Shown: in pieces, positions 26,704 through 35,818 of the stretch | How the letters are laid out: each line of letters starts with the position of its first letter | Position numbering within the stretch: the stretch's first letter is position 1 | Assembly (NCBI GenBank): GCA_963708245.1 | Contig: OY970201.1 | Location: 434,001-498,000 of the forward strand | DNA from: CAVYXK01 sp963708245 | GTDB taxonomy: Bacteria > Pseudomonadota > Alphaproteobacteria > Acetobacterales > Acetobacteraceae | DNA length: 64,000 nucleotides | Reading direction: 5' to 3' | Notes under the pieces: generated by a model | The model's database searches: none | What the model was told of the DNA's origin: nothing | What the model saw: the letters and a program-made list of their open reading frames with translations, nothing else | Made by a program: the position numbers and the translations under genes

Positions 26704-27875
26704 CACTTGCCTCCGATCCTGAAATTGCTGGGCAGGTCGCTCATGTCCTTGAGCTTCGCCAGATCAGCCACATCCACCTGACGGGCGCCCGGCGGCGGCG
26801 TGAAGCTGAAGTCGCCCGACGCGACGTCGCTGCCGGCTTTCCAGTCGCGGATCTGAATGCTGTACTCCGGACTGCCGGCCACGACCTTGGTCGCGATGTC
26901 GTACCGGCACGGATAGGGGCGCGACCCCTGCGCGATCCAGATCTGCCAGTCGACATCCTTTTTTCGGAACGCAAGGTGGTCGCATTCCGTGCCGCCGATC
27001 ACGCCGCTGCCGAGATCCTTCACGTCGACAACATCTTCCATGAGTTCGTCATAGGAATTGCTGATCAGCAGGTCAGCGGCCGGAAGCGGCCGGTTGTACT
27101 TCTCCCTCAACTCGTCCACGAGATGATCGATCGAGCCGGGAATGGCGACCTGGGTATAGATGTTCATGTTCTTGCCCAGGATCGTCAGCGTCTTGCCATC
27201 GAATACGGTCTCGATATCGGCAAACCCGCCGGACCGGTTGGCGCGGACCTTGTCGGGACGCGCCAGCTCGACATTGCCCGACGCCGCCAGCGTGAGTTTC
27301 TGGTCGTCCGTGGTGACGACTTCCAGGCTTACGTCGTAGTCGAACGAGATGGCCTTCTGCGCCGCCACGTAATCGGTCATGGCCTTGAGCAGCGCCTTGG
27401 CCCCGGTCTCGCCGGCGGTTCCGCCACAACCTGCCGACGCCGCGTCGCTTACGATAATCGCAGCCATCCTGTTCTGCAACTCTGCCTGTTCATCAGCAGT
27501 GGATACGAATGGTAGGCGCTCGCCGGTCCAGCGCAATTGCACCCGGTTCTCTGACACCTTGTTGGCATAAACAAGAGCCTCGAATACCGCTTCGGCGCGT
27601 AGTTGGGATAGGTGCTCATTAAAATCCGCAGAGCCGGCCGAATCGGTCTTGCCAACGATCGTGGCGACGAAGGTTGGGGTGCTTTGCATCATTGCGGCCA
27701 CGTCGCGTATATGGTCTTGGTCTTCGGGCGTTAATGCGTGGCTGCCAGTGTCAAAATAAACAAAATGGGTCGTACAATTCGGATTCTGCGTCTGTTGTGC
27801 TGTAGCAGTATGACCTGCAAAAAGGCTCATAATCACCGCAGCTGCAAGGCTCTTCGTTACTACGCTTCTTAACAT
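26703..27875 (-). CDS. OmpA-like/DUF2092 fusion envelope protein
   Basis: The 390-aa precursor, started at MLRSVVTKSLAAAVIMSLF after GGGAG, carries a signal peptide (about residues 1-26). Residues ~35-150 form an OmpA C-terminal-like domain (FVYFDTGSHALTPEDQDHI; TDSAGSADFNEHLSQLRAEAV, the peptidoglycan-binding signature region). Residues ~165-385 match DUF2092 (KALLKAMTDYVAAQKAISF ... FTPPPGARQVDVADLAKL), a LolA/LppX-like fold expected to bind lipid. DUF2092 proteins are normally stand-alone, so this fusion would tether the module to peptidoglycan. A 272-bp near-copy of its OmpA part lies at 44911-45183. Confidence 0.8.
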   Translation of the reverse strand: MLRSVVTKSLAAAVIMSLFAGHTATAQQTQNPNCTTHFVYFDTGSHALTPEDQDHIRDVAAMMQSTPTFVATIVGKTDSAGSADFNEHLSQLRAEAVFEALVYANKVSENRVQLRWTGERLPFVSTADEQAELQNRMAAIIVSDAASAGCGGTAGETGAKALLKAMTDYVAAQKAISFDYDVSLEVVTTDDQKLTLAASGNVELARPDKVRANRSGGFADIETVFDGKTLTILGKNMNIYTQVAIPGSIDHLVDELREKYNRPLPAADLLISNSYDELMEDVVDVKDLGSGVIGGTECDHLAFRKKDVDWQIWIAQGSRPYPCRYDIATKVVAGSPEYSIQIRDWKAGSDVASGDFSFTPPPGARQVDVADLAKLKDMSDLPSNFRIGGK

Positions 27876-28525
27876 TGGACGCTCCCTTTTTTCTGATTTG
27901 AGTCTATTTTCGACTACCACTGTGATAGAGCCCGTCCACAAGGGATCGGACATAAATCAGTGGTCTTCAAGGATGGCTTCGGGACAGTCAGCTCGGATTT
28001 CTCGCACGGGTCAAGTGAATTGGATGGCTAGGCGGGCTGTCAGTCAAGGCGGCGGGGATTAGGGAGGATGGTCACGGTTCGGACACAGGGCGTTCGAGGG
28101 TGATGTTCCCTAATCGGTCATGGCCTTGAAACGCTCGGGAACAGCTCGGGGTGGAACGCTGCCATATCGGCGGCATTCAGGTGCACGTGACCGCGCGCGA
28201 CCATGCGGGCGAGGCGATCGGGGCGCACGTCGCGCAGTGATTGAGCGATGCGAGCGGCACCGGTAGCGGCACGTTGCCAAACACGTAGATTTCCAATGGT
28301 GTCCGCTCCGTCCGGTGTCAGGCTGTGCCGCGATTGTGTCCCGTCCGTCAGCCGAAGCCGCCGCGCAGGCCTTCCTCCGCATACCGTAGCAAGGTATCAG
28401 GCGCGCGACGTGCAGCGACCAGTTCCGCATCCCAAGACGCGCGGTTGACGCCGCCCTGTGGATCGCGCTGAGTGTCCGCTCTGCGTTCGCCCGAGTCTTA
28501 GCCAAGGTGCAAATGGGCCAATACC
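27876..28525. other. Promoter region and degenerate stretch
   Basis: Bases 27876-27960 are AT-richer and probably hold the promoter of the OmpA/DUF2092 gene. On minus, 28118-28390 contains open pieces (AARIAQSLRDVRPDRLARMV, then HVHLNAADMAAFHPELF) that look protein-like. They lack a start and sit in a different frame from another piece upstream (RAPDTLLRYAEEGLRGGF), so they may be remnants of one or two broken genes. Confidence 0.35.
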
Positions 28526-29044
28526 GTGAGCGATGATCCCGTCACACGCATCCTTTCAGCGATCGAACGCTTGCGGGTTGAAGTCTTAACTCGCATTGAC
28601 CGATTGGAGTCAGTTTCGAGCGGCCACGCGGATCTCGTGTCCGAGGTTGTCGCGCACATTCAGAATGTCGGCGACGTCGAGGGGAAACTGGGTGACTGGA
28701 TCGGTGAGCGTCATTCTGGTCGTTGGATTGAAGGGTTCAGAATCACGCCCCCACAGAATGTCGCGTCCGAAGAACTCCTGTACCGGGTTGTCCTTGGGCG
28801 AGATCAGCTATCGCCGTGGAGCCTGTCCGGCAGGTTTTGCGGTAGCGAGGGCTTAGCCCTGCCTCTTCGCGGCTTTTGCCTAACTCTCAGAGGGCAGGCC
28901 GCCGCTAATTATGAGTGCAGCTATGCTGCGACGTTTGTTGATGGATCGATGATCGGATTGACCCCAGGCGGGCAGACCTGTGCCGCTGCGACGTTTGCGC
29001 CTCTGGAGGCATTCCAGATTAATCTGCGCCCACTGGCTAGGTGA
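28526..29044 (+). CDS. Hypothetical protein with three ChW-like repeats
   Basis: From GTG 28526 the 172-aa protein opens with a helical segment (LSAIERLRVEVLTRIDRLE). It then has three repeats resembling the hydrophobic-W (ChW) pattern: AHIQNVGDVEGKLGDWIGE..IEGFRI, YRVVLGRDQLSPW..GSEGLALPLRGFCL and YAATFVDGSMIGL..APLEAFQINL. In known proteins such repeats form surface-exposed beta modules often involved in carbohydrate or surface contacts. There is no signal peptide. It is placed just before the SRAP pseudogene on the other strand. The repeat call is by eye. Confidence 0.55.
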   Translation: MSDDPVTRILSAIERLRVEVLTRIDRLESVSSGHADLVSEVVAHIQNVGDVEGKLGDWIGERHSGRWIEGFRITPPQNVASEELLYRVVLGRDQLSPWSLSGRFCGSEGLALPLRGFCLTLRGQAAANYECSYAATFVDGSMIGLTPGGQTCAAATFAPLEAFQINLRPLAR

Positions 29045-29090
29045 GCGATATTCGTCGTCACCGAGGCTGAAGATCAGGACTGAAATTCGC

Positions 29091-29537
29091 TTATTCGGTC
29101 GCCAGCGGTTTCAGCAGCTCCGGCCCATTGTTCCGCGGGCTGCCAATGCGCCGATCGACTGGCCAGGTGCGCAGCGTGCAGTCCGGCGCGGGATGCAGCA
29201 ATGACAGCGGATCGCCTTCGACCTCACCCAGCCACGCCGGCCAGTCTTCCGGCTCCAGGATGACGGGCATCCTGTCGTGCAACTCGGCCACGTCGGGACT
29301 GGCATCCGTGGTGATGATGGCGAAGCTGCGCGTCACGGTGCCGTCCGGCCACCGGAAGCCCTCCCAGAGTCCGGCGAAGGCCATCGGCGCCCGTCCTGCC
29401 GAGCGATGGCGTAGGGCTGCTTGCCGTTCGCAACAACCTTCCACTCATAGAACGCATCAGCCGGCACGATGCACCGACGCTGCGCGAACGCTCGGCGGAA
29501 CATACCGGACGTGGCGACGGTCTCCGCGCGTGCATTG
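29091..29537 (-). pseudogene. SRAP (YedK/HMCES-type) protein, truncated and frameshifted
   Basis: The minus strand reads NARAETVATSGMFRRAFAQR then RRCIVPADAFYEWK, with catalytic-core features of SRAP proteins, which shield abasic sites in ssDNA by a DNA-protein crosslink. About 29395 one base is missing and the frame moves to MAFAGLWEGFRWPDGTV, followed by LHDRMPVIL (active-site His) and IGSPRNNGPELLKPLA. The N-terminal ~85 residues with catalytic Cys2 are gone. It is thus inactive. Confidence 0.85.
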
Positions 29538-29815
29538 GATCGATCGTCGCGCATGCACTGGGTCCTTCGTGAAATACGGCAGTAGGCCCCACCACTGGCA
29601 CGCTCTGCAACGTGCCGGTCACGCCGTTCACCGTGACCGTGGCGCCCGTGGCGCCATGCTTCACCCATTGGGTCTCGCCCGACTGACCGGCGATCATCGC
29701 GATCGCGTTGGGGCTGGAGGGGGTGTCCTCGGTGGCGAAGATGTTGTCGAACGTTTGGAAAGCGGCTCGGTCGTGCCGATCGAACTTCAAGGGGTTTGGT
29801 GCAGATCTCTCGCCT
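29538..29815 (-). other. Unidentified coding remnant upstream of SRAP
   Basis: An open minus-strand frame from 29790 reads MKFDRHDRAAFQTFDNIFAT, then GQSGETQWVKHGATGATVTVNG and PVVGPTAVFHEGP. It runs into the truncated SRAP gene without a stop in between. It looks like real protein sequence (Thr/Val/Gly-rich, beta-type), but I do not recognise the family. It has replaced the SRAP N-terminus. Confidence 0.35.
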
Positions 29816-29924
29816 ATTCTGACTTTGGCGTTGTTCAGGACTATGAGAGCCGCTTCTCTTGCGGGGTTGACGTGAGTGCATCGCTGGCCGGTAAGGTTGA
29901 GCGAGCCCGATCACCGACTGGCAA

Positions 29925-30923
29925 TCATTGCGTTCTATGTCGCTCTGGTGACGAGTCGACGATCACCAACCTATCGCCGGCCAGCGGGGTGGGCACGCGG
30001 TCACGAGGAAGGATGGCACGGAAGGAGATATCATCCATGGCCGCCTTCTCATAATCGGCGTCCAGTACCCCATGTCGATCGGCGCATTGGCAGCCCGCGG
30101 AACAATGGGCCGGAGCTGCTGAAACCGCTGGCGACCGGGTAAGCGAATTTCGGTCCTGATCTTCAGCCTCGGTGACCGATCCATAAACCGATCCACGTCC
30201 GCCGGTACCCGTACGCAACCTTCCGAAGCCGGTCGGCCGATCCGTTGCGCCAGATAAGTAGGATCGGTCGCGTGCATCAGCAACCGTATCTGGCCTTCTT
30301 CGCGTCTTCAGCCAGCCCTTGACCGCCCACTGCCAGCCGAAGTCCCACACTCGCATGCCCTTCAGCCCAAGTCCGCGTATATGGTTCTCGTTGAACGTGC
30401 CTTGCGCTCTGTAGTCGAGGATAGACGCGTCGTGCAAGAACACGCCGGTTGGCGTGATATAATAGCCATGCCGGTTCGGTTGGCCAGTCGAGAGATGCGT
30501 GCCGCCGATGACCAGCCACGGGGCGCTCGGCAGCGCCACCAAAAGAGCTAATTTTTGAACGTGCGGATTCGGGTCGACCACCACCACCAGCTGCGCGCGG
30601 TCGATTGCCTCACCGTGTTCGGCGAGCATTGTCCTCGCCAGCATCATCCAGCGCTGCCCCGTGGCGGCAGTTTCAGGTACGGCGTCATGGACTTCTCGGG
30701 CAAACGCCGCCTGCAAACGCGCCGCCTCAACCGATGCTGCCGGCAGTGAGAGGGCCGGTAACGGCAGGGTCTTCAATCGCGGCAAGGAGTCGGGCTCATG
30801 AACGAGCGCCACAGCACGTGGCGAAGGTGACGTCGCAGCTGCGCTCGCATCAGGCGATGAAACACTGGCGCAACCACCAGCACAGAGCATCATCGCAAGT
30901 AGCAGCTCTCGGTGGCATGACAT
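29925..30923 (-). pseudogene. L,D-transpeptidase lipoprotein, broken by frameshift and insertion
   Basis: From ATG 30923 a lipobox (MLCAGGCAS) is followed by about 180 residues and the YkuD entry GLGLKGMRVWDFGWQ. Near 30305 the frame breaks (KT then EEGQIRLLMHATDPTYL in another frame). The catalytic stretch follows: HATDP, SEGCVRVPADVDRFMDR. There a 100-bp piece of the SRAP gene end is inserted, and the proper C-terminus resumes as HGVLDADYEKAAMDDISF and LAGDRLVIVDSSP. The intact gene would encode a peptidoglycan 3-3 crosslinking or lipoprotein-linking enzyme of about 300 aa. Confidence 0.8.
30068..30175 (+). repeat. Copy of SRAP 3' end inserted in the L,D-transpeptidase
   Basis: About 100 bases (GGCGCATTGGCAGCCCGCGG ... 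CTTCAGCCTCGGTGAC) are a near-identical inverted copy of 29058-29161, the last ~20 SRAP codons plus about 35 bases downstream. The copy is bracketed by CGATC on both sides, and removal of the insert with one CGATC restores a continuous DRFMDRHGVLDADY reading. Confidence 0.85.
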
Positions 30924-31208
30924 GATCGGCGCGTGAGGATATAAACGACCCTACATCATCAACCCTGGGCCGGGCCACTCGGTCCCATCTCTACCCCGCT
31001 GCACACGCCTCCCGACGAATTCCTCCAGGACCATCACCCGCAGTGTTGAGTCGTGTAGCATTTGGGTATCCGCTGGCGTTGACAGTGATCCCGACGAGAT
31101 CGGCACCTGAAGGACCCGGCAGTCCCGTCCCAGCGAGCCAGAGTCACAGCAATACCGGTCGTCAGGATCACCATGAGCAGGCCACCTAGCCTATACGGAA
31201 AACCTCGA

Positions 31209-31811
31209 TCAGGTCCCCATTGCCGCCTTGATTCGCGACACCGTGCCATTGCCGACGCCGACGATCTTCGCGACCTTCTTGACACCTTCCCCGGCCGTCA
31301 GGCGGGCACGTATGGCCGCTTCCACCTTGGTGCCGGTTTTCGGCCGCCCAAGGCGTACCCCACGGGCCTTGGCGCGTTCCAGGCCGGCCCTGACGCGGCT
31401 ACGGATCATCGCTCGTTCGAACTCGGCAAACGCCCCGGTAACCTGAAAGAACATCCGCCCCGCCGGGGTGGTGGTGTCGATCGCCTGCTGATGCAGGACC
31501 AGCGCCACGCCGGCTGCCTCCAACTCGCTGAGCGTGTCGAGCAGGTCCAGCAGCGAGCGACCAAGGCGATCCAACGCCCAGGCCAGCAGCACGTTGAACC
31601 GTCCTCGCGAGGCATCCTTCAACAGCCCGTCCAAGCCACGTCGCTGGTTGCGCCCTTTGGCTCCCGAAACACCGCTGTCGGAATAAACCTGCACCACTTC
31701 CCAACCGCGCTGCTCGCAGACGGCTTCCAGCGCCAGCCGCTGATTGTCCACGGTTTGCCCGTCCGTGCTGACCCGTAGGTAGAGCGCTGCCCGCTTCGGC
31801 TTGCTCACCAT
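31209..31811 (-). CDS. Serine recombinase (resolvase/invertase type)
   Basis: The 200-aa protein has a resolvase N-terminal domain with catalytic Ser15 in LYLRVSTDGQT, supporting motifs SDSGVSGAKGRNQRRGL, the LDRLGRS arginine motif and FFQVTGAFAEFERAMI, the E-helix. It ends with a C-terminal HTH (EGVKKVAKIVGVGNGTVSRI). Size and motifs fit small resolvases of plasmids and transposons that act at paired res/inversion sites. ATG 31811 gives MVSKPKRAALYLR. It looks intact. It neighbours a RecA-like ATPase, suggesting a plasmid or integrative-element remnant. Confidence 0.9.
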   Translation of the reverse strand: MVSKPKRAALYLRVSTDGQTVDNQRLALEAVCEQRGWEVVQVYSDSGVSGAKGRNQRRGLDGLLKDASRGRFNVLLAWALDRLGRSLLDLLDTLSELEAAGVALVLHQQAIDTTTPAGRMFFQVTGAFAEFERAMIRSRVRAGLERAKARGVRLGRPKTGTKVEAAIRARLTAGEGVKKVAKIVGVGNGTVSRIKAAMGT

Positions 31812-31878
31812 TAGCCTCCATCGCGCGCGGGAGACTAGGGGTTGTGTGTCCCGACGGAGCAACGTGACGAAGGTTCAC

Positions 31879-32211
31879 CTAGATCAGTCGCTTAAGAAGG
31901 CGCGATTCAGTGGGGTTTTCTGGACCCCAGTGATTGGTCTCGTGCCCCACCGGCAGGAGATCAGCGGCGCGCGCCATGATTCCGAACAAGTCAGCATGTG
32001 GGGCAACTTGCTCAAGAAGGTCGCGGTCGTATCGGATGACGACGCCCCGACAGCCCCGCGCCGAAAACTCTCGCCGCATTTCAGCGTCGCGCTGCGCGCG
32101 GAGGATGAGTGGCAAGCCAGCATCGGCGAAGTGTGCGGTCCTACCAGCCGGAGCAGCCATGGACGTGACGAGATGGCTGAATTCATTCTTGGTTATGGCG
32201 GGGTTCCTCAC
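31879..32211 (-). CDS. Hypothetical protein upstream of the recombinase
   Basis: The 110-aa frame ends 68 bases before the recombinase start, in the same direction. It reads MRNPAITKNEFSHLVTSMAA, then GLPLILRAQRDAEMRREFSA, GVVIRYDRDLLEQVAPHADL and LLPVGHETNHWGPENPTES. Composition is plausible on this strand; the opposite strand also has a 142-codon open frame, so the call is weak. No family is recognised. Confidence 0.4.
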   Translation of the reverse strand: MRNPAITKNEFSHLVTSMAAPAGRTAHFADAGLPLILRAQRDAEMRREFSARGCRGVVIRYDRDLLEQVAPHADLFGIMARAADLLPVGHETNHWGPENPTESRLLKRLI

Positions 32212-32271
32212 AAGGAACCGATGACGTGAACATCACCAGCCTGCCATGACCGCCTCTCGCCATCAGCGATT

Positions 32272-33324
32272 TTGCAGAACCTTCAACACACTACTTGTAC
32301 CGGCGACCGGACGCCGGGTCCGCAACCAGCTGGCTTCCTGGTCTTTGCCCGGGCTCGTGCTCTGGAGGTACAACGTGACGGTACCGTCCTCTCGGCCGCC
32401 GTGCGAGCCAGCGCACCCGAGTTGCGCGTCATTACCGTGGCTGAGCTGCTGAGCATGACGCTGCCGCCCCGTGCGTATGCCTTGGAGCCGGTGCTGCCGC
32501 TGCCGGGATTGGCGATGCTCTACGCACCCCGCGGCATGGGTAAGACCTATGTGGCGCTGTCGATCGCGCTGGCGATTGCGAGCGGTACCACCGCGCTGCG
32601 CTGGCCCGCGCCGGCCCCACATCGTGTCGTGTATATCGATGGCGAGATGCCTGCTGGGGCGCTGCAAGACCGCCTCGCGCGTCTGATGCGCGCTGCTGCC
32701 GCGCTTCCCCCGGCTGCTGATTTTCTCCGGCTAATATCGGCCGATCTGATGCCGGACGGCATGCCTAGCCTCGCACGCCCCGAGGTGCAGCATGCAGTCG
32801 ATGCCGCGGTGCGTGACGCCGAGGTGGTGATTCTGGACAATCTGTCCACCCTGGCCGGAGGCATCCGTGAGAACGAAGCCGACGACTGGGAAGGCTTGCA
32901 GCGTTGGCTGTTATCGCTTCGGCGGGCCGGCAAGCTGGTGCTGGTTATCCATCATGCGGGCAAGGGCGGACAGCAGCGTGGCACCAGCCGCCGTGAGGAC
33001 GTGCTTGACACGGTAATCGCACTGAAGCGTCCCGCGGAGTACGAGCCAGCCGAAGGCGCCCGCTTCGAAGTGCATCTCGAAAAAGCCCGCGGTGTAATGG
33101 GCGCGGACGCTACGCCATTCCTCGCCACCCTCACCGAAGACCCGAATGGCGGGCTCACCTGGACGACCGCAGACCTGGCGGATACGCAGCGCGATCGCGC
33201 GGCCGGGCTGCTGGCTGAGGGGCTGTCCGTCCGGGACGTGGCGGACGACACCGGCCTGAGCAAGAGTGCGGTGCACCGGCTCAAGAGGCGGCTCAATGGC
33301 GACGCAGGGGCCGGCCGTGGCTGA
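32272..33324 (+). CDS. RecA-fold helicase/primase-associated ATPase (RepA-like)
   Basis: An ATPase of about 300-350 aa with Walker A in YAPRGMGKTYVALSIALA, followed by VVYIDGEMPAGALQDRL (the second conserved acid, DGE) and Walker B EVVILDNLSTL, then LVLVIHHAGKGGQQRGTSRR, the sensor/His motif of DnaB/RepA hexamers. The C-terminus holds a small HTH (GLSVRDVADDTGLSKSAVHRL). This domain order is typical of plasmid RepA-type helicases and of AAA_25 ATPases on integrative elements. The start is uncertain: TTG 32272 gives the longest form, GTG 32401 a shorter one. Confidence 0.8.
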   Translation: MQNLQHTTCTGDRTPGPQPAGFLVFARARALEVQRDGTVLSAAVRASAPELRVITVAELLSMTLPPRAYALEPVLPLPGLAMLYAPRGMGKTYVALSIALAIASGTTALRWPAPAPHRVVYIDGEMPAGALQDRLARLMRAAAALPPAADFLRLISADLMPDGMPSLARPEVQHAVDAAVRDAEVVILDNLSTLAGGIRENEADDWEGLQRWLLSLRRAGKLVLVIHHAGKGGQQRGTSRREDVLDTVIALKRPAEYEPAEGARFEVHLEKARGVMGADATPFLATLTEDPNGGLTWTTADLADTQRDRAAGLLAEGLSVRDVADDTGLSKSAVHRLKRRLNGDAGAGRG

Positions 33325-33382
33325 TCTGCGCGCTCTAGCCGCCGCACTGCTGGCATGCTCAAAGGCCATAACGGGGGCGCAC

Positions 33383-33423
33383 TGTCCCGCTGTCCCAACC
33401 CCTAGGCGCGGGACAGCGGGACA
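33383..33423. repeat. Perfect 14-bp inverted repeat with TGTCCC iterations
   Basis: TGTCCCGCTGTCCC (33383-33396) is repeated as its exact inverse complement at 33410-33423 with a 13-base spacer; a further CTGTCCCAC follows at about 33460. The words lie just behind the ATPase gene. They could be a terminator-like hairpin or protein-binding iterons of a replication or transfer origin. Confidence 0.6.
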
Positions 33424-33528
33424 AAACCCAGAAACCCTAGGTGGCTCTAGGCATTCCGCTGTCCCACTACCTCCCGCAGTCTCACCACCAGCCGGACACC
33501 TATCACGGCGAGCGACGGCAATCTCGCT

Positions 33529-34232
33529 TTGACCACCGCCCTCGGACGCAACTCCGGGCTGGTATTCAGCATCGGCAGTACCGCTGTATTTGCTCTGCAA
33601 CTCGACGCCGCTCCTGGAGCCGGAAACAGCTTTACCTTCCAGGGATCAGTCGGCGAACTGGCGCTTACCGGCAGCGCAGCGAGCGGGTTCGACAACTCAA
33701 TCGTCGGCCTTAGTCTAATGTCGGAAGCACCCTCACGCCCACGAACCTGGTCCACATTCTTAGTGACGCGACCGTCACGGTTATATCGGGGCAGAGCGGT
33801 TCCGGCACCACGGGAACAGTCACGCTATCCGACGGCGCCGTCCTGGATTTGAGCGGTATCACCAATGCTTCCGGAACCTGGTTCGTCAACACGGCACTGG
33901 AGAGTGGCGGCACCGGCACAGAAGTCTTCCTCAGCAGTGTCTGCTATGCGGCGGGAACGCACATTCTGACCGCCACTGGCGAACGGGCCATCGAGAGCCT
34001 GTTGTGCGGAGACATCGTTCTGACACTCTCGGATGGACAACTGAGTGCACGACCCGTCAAGTGGGTCGGCCATCGGCGCATCAATCTAACCAGGCATCCG
34101 CGAGCGGAAACCGTGGCGCCGGTGCGCATCCAGCGGGGCGCCCTCGCTGTCGACATGCCGCACGCGGATCTGCTGCTGTCGCCGATAGGATGGACGGGGC
34201 ACACAAGCTGCTCATCGGTTATGATCTTCTGA
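33529..34232 (+). pseudogene. Hint-domain protein remnant
   Basis: The first frame carries LVFSIGSTAVFALQLDAAPG then GELALTGSAASGFDNSIVGLS. At about 33718 reading continues in another frame (VGSTLTPTNLVHILSDATV, then ASGTWFVNTALESGG) into a Hedgehog/intein (Hint_2) domain: VCYAAGTHILTATGERAIESL, LVLTLSDGQ-type turn and VKWVGHRRINL. It breaks off after LLLSPIG near 34190. A separate open piece (34206-34393, LLIGYDLLTANSGVPLPGRV) follows in another frame and is not recognised. Acetobacteraceae carry many such repeat plus Hint surface proteins; this one is broken at least twice. Confidence 0.65.
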
Positions 34233-34547
34233 CCGCGAACAGCGGCGTGCCGTTGCCGGGCCGGGTGCGCGAGGCACTGACCGCACCACTGAAGGATCGG
34301 CGTGGTGCCGGCCTGCGTCCGCTCGCTCAGGAGGTGCTGCAGCTCTGGCGCGATGCGCGTGACGCTTTGCTTGCCGACGCGCAGGCCTCATAATCAATCG
34401 AAATCGAGTGAAACCATGCCGGTCTGCACGTTCATCAAGCCGTGCAACTGGAACCTGGGCGGCGGCTACTTCGCGCAGTATGGCGTCGGGCAGTACTTTT
34501 TCGACCATGGCAGGCCTATAACTGGATAACCCAAGGAGGCTAGGACG

Positions 34548-35048
34548 ATGATGGGCAGGCGCACCGGCCTGATGGCCGCGGCGGTTCTCGTTCTGGGGTT
34601 CACGTCAGCTGACGCAAGCGCGAAGGAACCGCCGGCCCGCGCGAGTTGCGCGCGTATCACAGAGAAACAAGTCGAGGCGCTGTTCGATCGCTGGAACCGG
34701 GCGCTGGCCACCAAGAACCCGGACATGGTGGTCGCGAACTACGCTCCTGACGCGACCCTGCTGCCGACGCTCCAGAACGGCCCGCTCGTCGGTCCGGCGG
34801 CGATCCGGGGCTACTTCGTCCATTTCCTGGAGAAGTCGCCGCAGGGCACCATCGACCAGCGGATCGTGCACATCGGCTGCAACATCGCTTACGACATCGG
34901 CCTCTACACCTTCGAGCTGGACGGCGATCAGCCCGGCACGCGCACCAAGGTCGGCGCGCGCTACACGTTCATTTATGCGCCCGAGGGCGGCAAATGGCTG
35001 ATCGTCCACCACCATTCATCGGCGCTGCCGGAGCCGCCCAAAACCTAG
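34548..35048 (+). CDS. Secreted SnoaL-like (SgcJ/EcaC or CaMKII-AD type) protein
   Basis: The 166-aa precursor has a signal peptide (LMAAAVLVLGFTSADASA, cleavage about residue 26) and a cone-shaped NTF2-like domain: ITEKQVEALFDRWNRALAT, MVVANYAPDATLLPTLQNGP, AAIRGYFVHFLEKSP and YTFIYAPEGGKWLIVHHHSS. These motifs are those of the SgcJ/EcaC/calcium-calmodulin kinase association family. Members bind small ligands; a catalytic role is unproven. GGAGG stands 8 bases upstream. It is likely periplasmic and monocistronic. Confidence 0.85.
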   Translation: MMGRRTGLMAAAVLVLGFTSADASAKEPPARASCARITEKQVEALFDRWNRALATKNPDMVVANYAPDATLLPTLQNGPLVGPAAIRGYFVHFLEKSPQGTIDQRIVHIGCNIAYDIGLYTFELDGDQPGTRTKVGARYTFIYAPEGGKWLIVHHHSSALPEPPKT

Positions 35049-35154
35049 TGACGTGGCGCGCACCTGCGGAACGGCCTGCCGGAACCGGATGGCACCCCGC
35101 TGACCGATCCCGGACCGCCAGTCATCGTCGGTCCGCCTGCTGCAAGCACCTGGC

Positions 35155-35545
35155 GCCCGCCGCCGGTCTGAGTGCCTCAGGAAGGATGTTATCGAAGGCA
35201 AACGACCCATGCGGACCGATCCGGTGATACAACGTCCGGTGCCAGACTGGGCGACGGTGCACCGCGAACTGCGCCGGCCGAACGTGACGCTGGCACTGCT
35301 GTGGGAAGAGCACCGCAGCGGGGCCAAGGAGTCGGCGTTGCAGGGCGCGAAGTTCCGCGCGGAAGTGCTGCCGCACGATGGCGTCGAGCGCGGACAGCGG
35401 TTCGTCAAGTCAAGCAGCAAAAGCCCCGGCTCGTGCGCGAGCGCGCGGGGCCAGCGCGACGCGTTGCTGCTGGCCGCCGGACATCTGCGCCGGATACTTG
35501 TCCGCCTGCTCACGCAGGCCGACCGTCTCGATCACCGGCCATGAT
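35155..35545 (-). pseudogene. ABC transporter ATPase fragment
   Basis: The minus strand reads WPRALAHEPGLLLLD in one frame and, after about one base shift, LDEPLSALD-equivalent sequence followed by IVRQHFRAELRALQRRL in another. These are the region after the signature motif and the Walker B/D-loop of a nitrate/sulfonate/polyamine-type ABC ATPase. Walker A is absent. It may be a partner of the permease fragment at 48998-49262, but that is conjecture. Confidence 0.55.
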
Positions 35546-35818
35546 CGCATTTCATCTGGCCCACCAGCGCCTAATCAAGCCGATTTGGATACGGCCAACC
35601 ATGCCAATACAACCCGCACGTTTACTTTACCGCCCCGCCACAATTCCCCAAAATCCATTTCGCGATTCTGTATGGAGACCGGCGGAACGGCTGGCGGGCA
35701 CTTGCCAAAAGCAAAATTACGTCCCCCTACCTGCCAGACAACGCTTGCCACACGCCCCACGCGGCCAGTCCTGCCAGGGCATAGAGGGAACCTATTAGTA
35801 TCAGCGCTCCCGCCCCGA

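Noticed and set aside
33296..33532. 78-codon frame overlapping the ATPase end (MATQGPAVADLRALAAALLA)
   Set aside because: It runs through the perfect palindrome and is Pro/Ala-rich without recognisable features; kept only as a possible small ORF.
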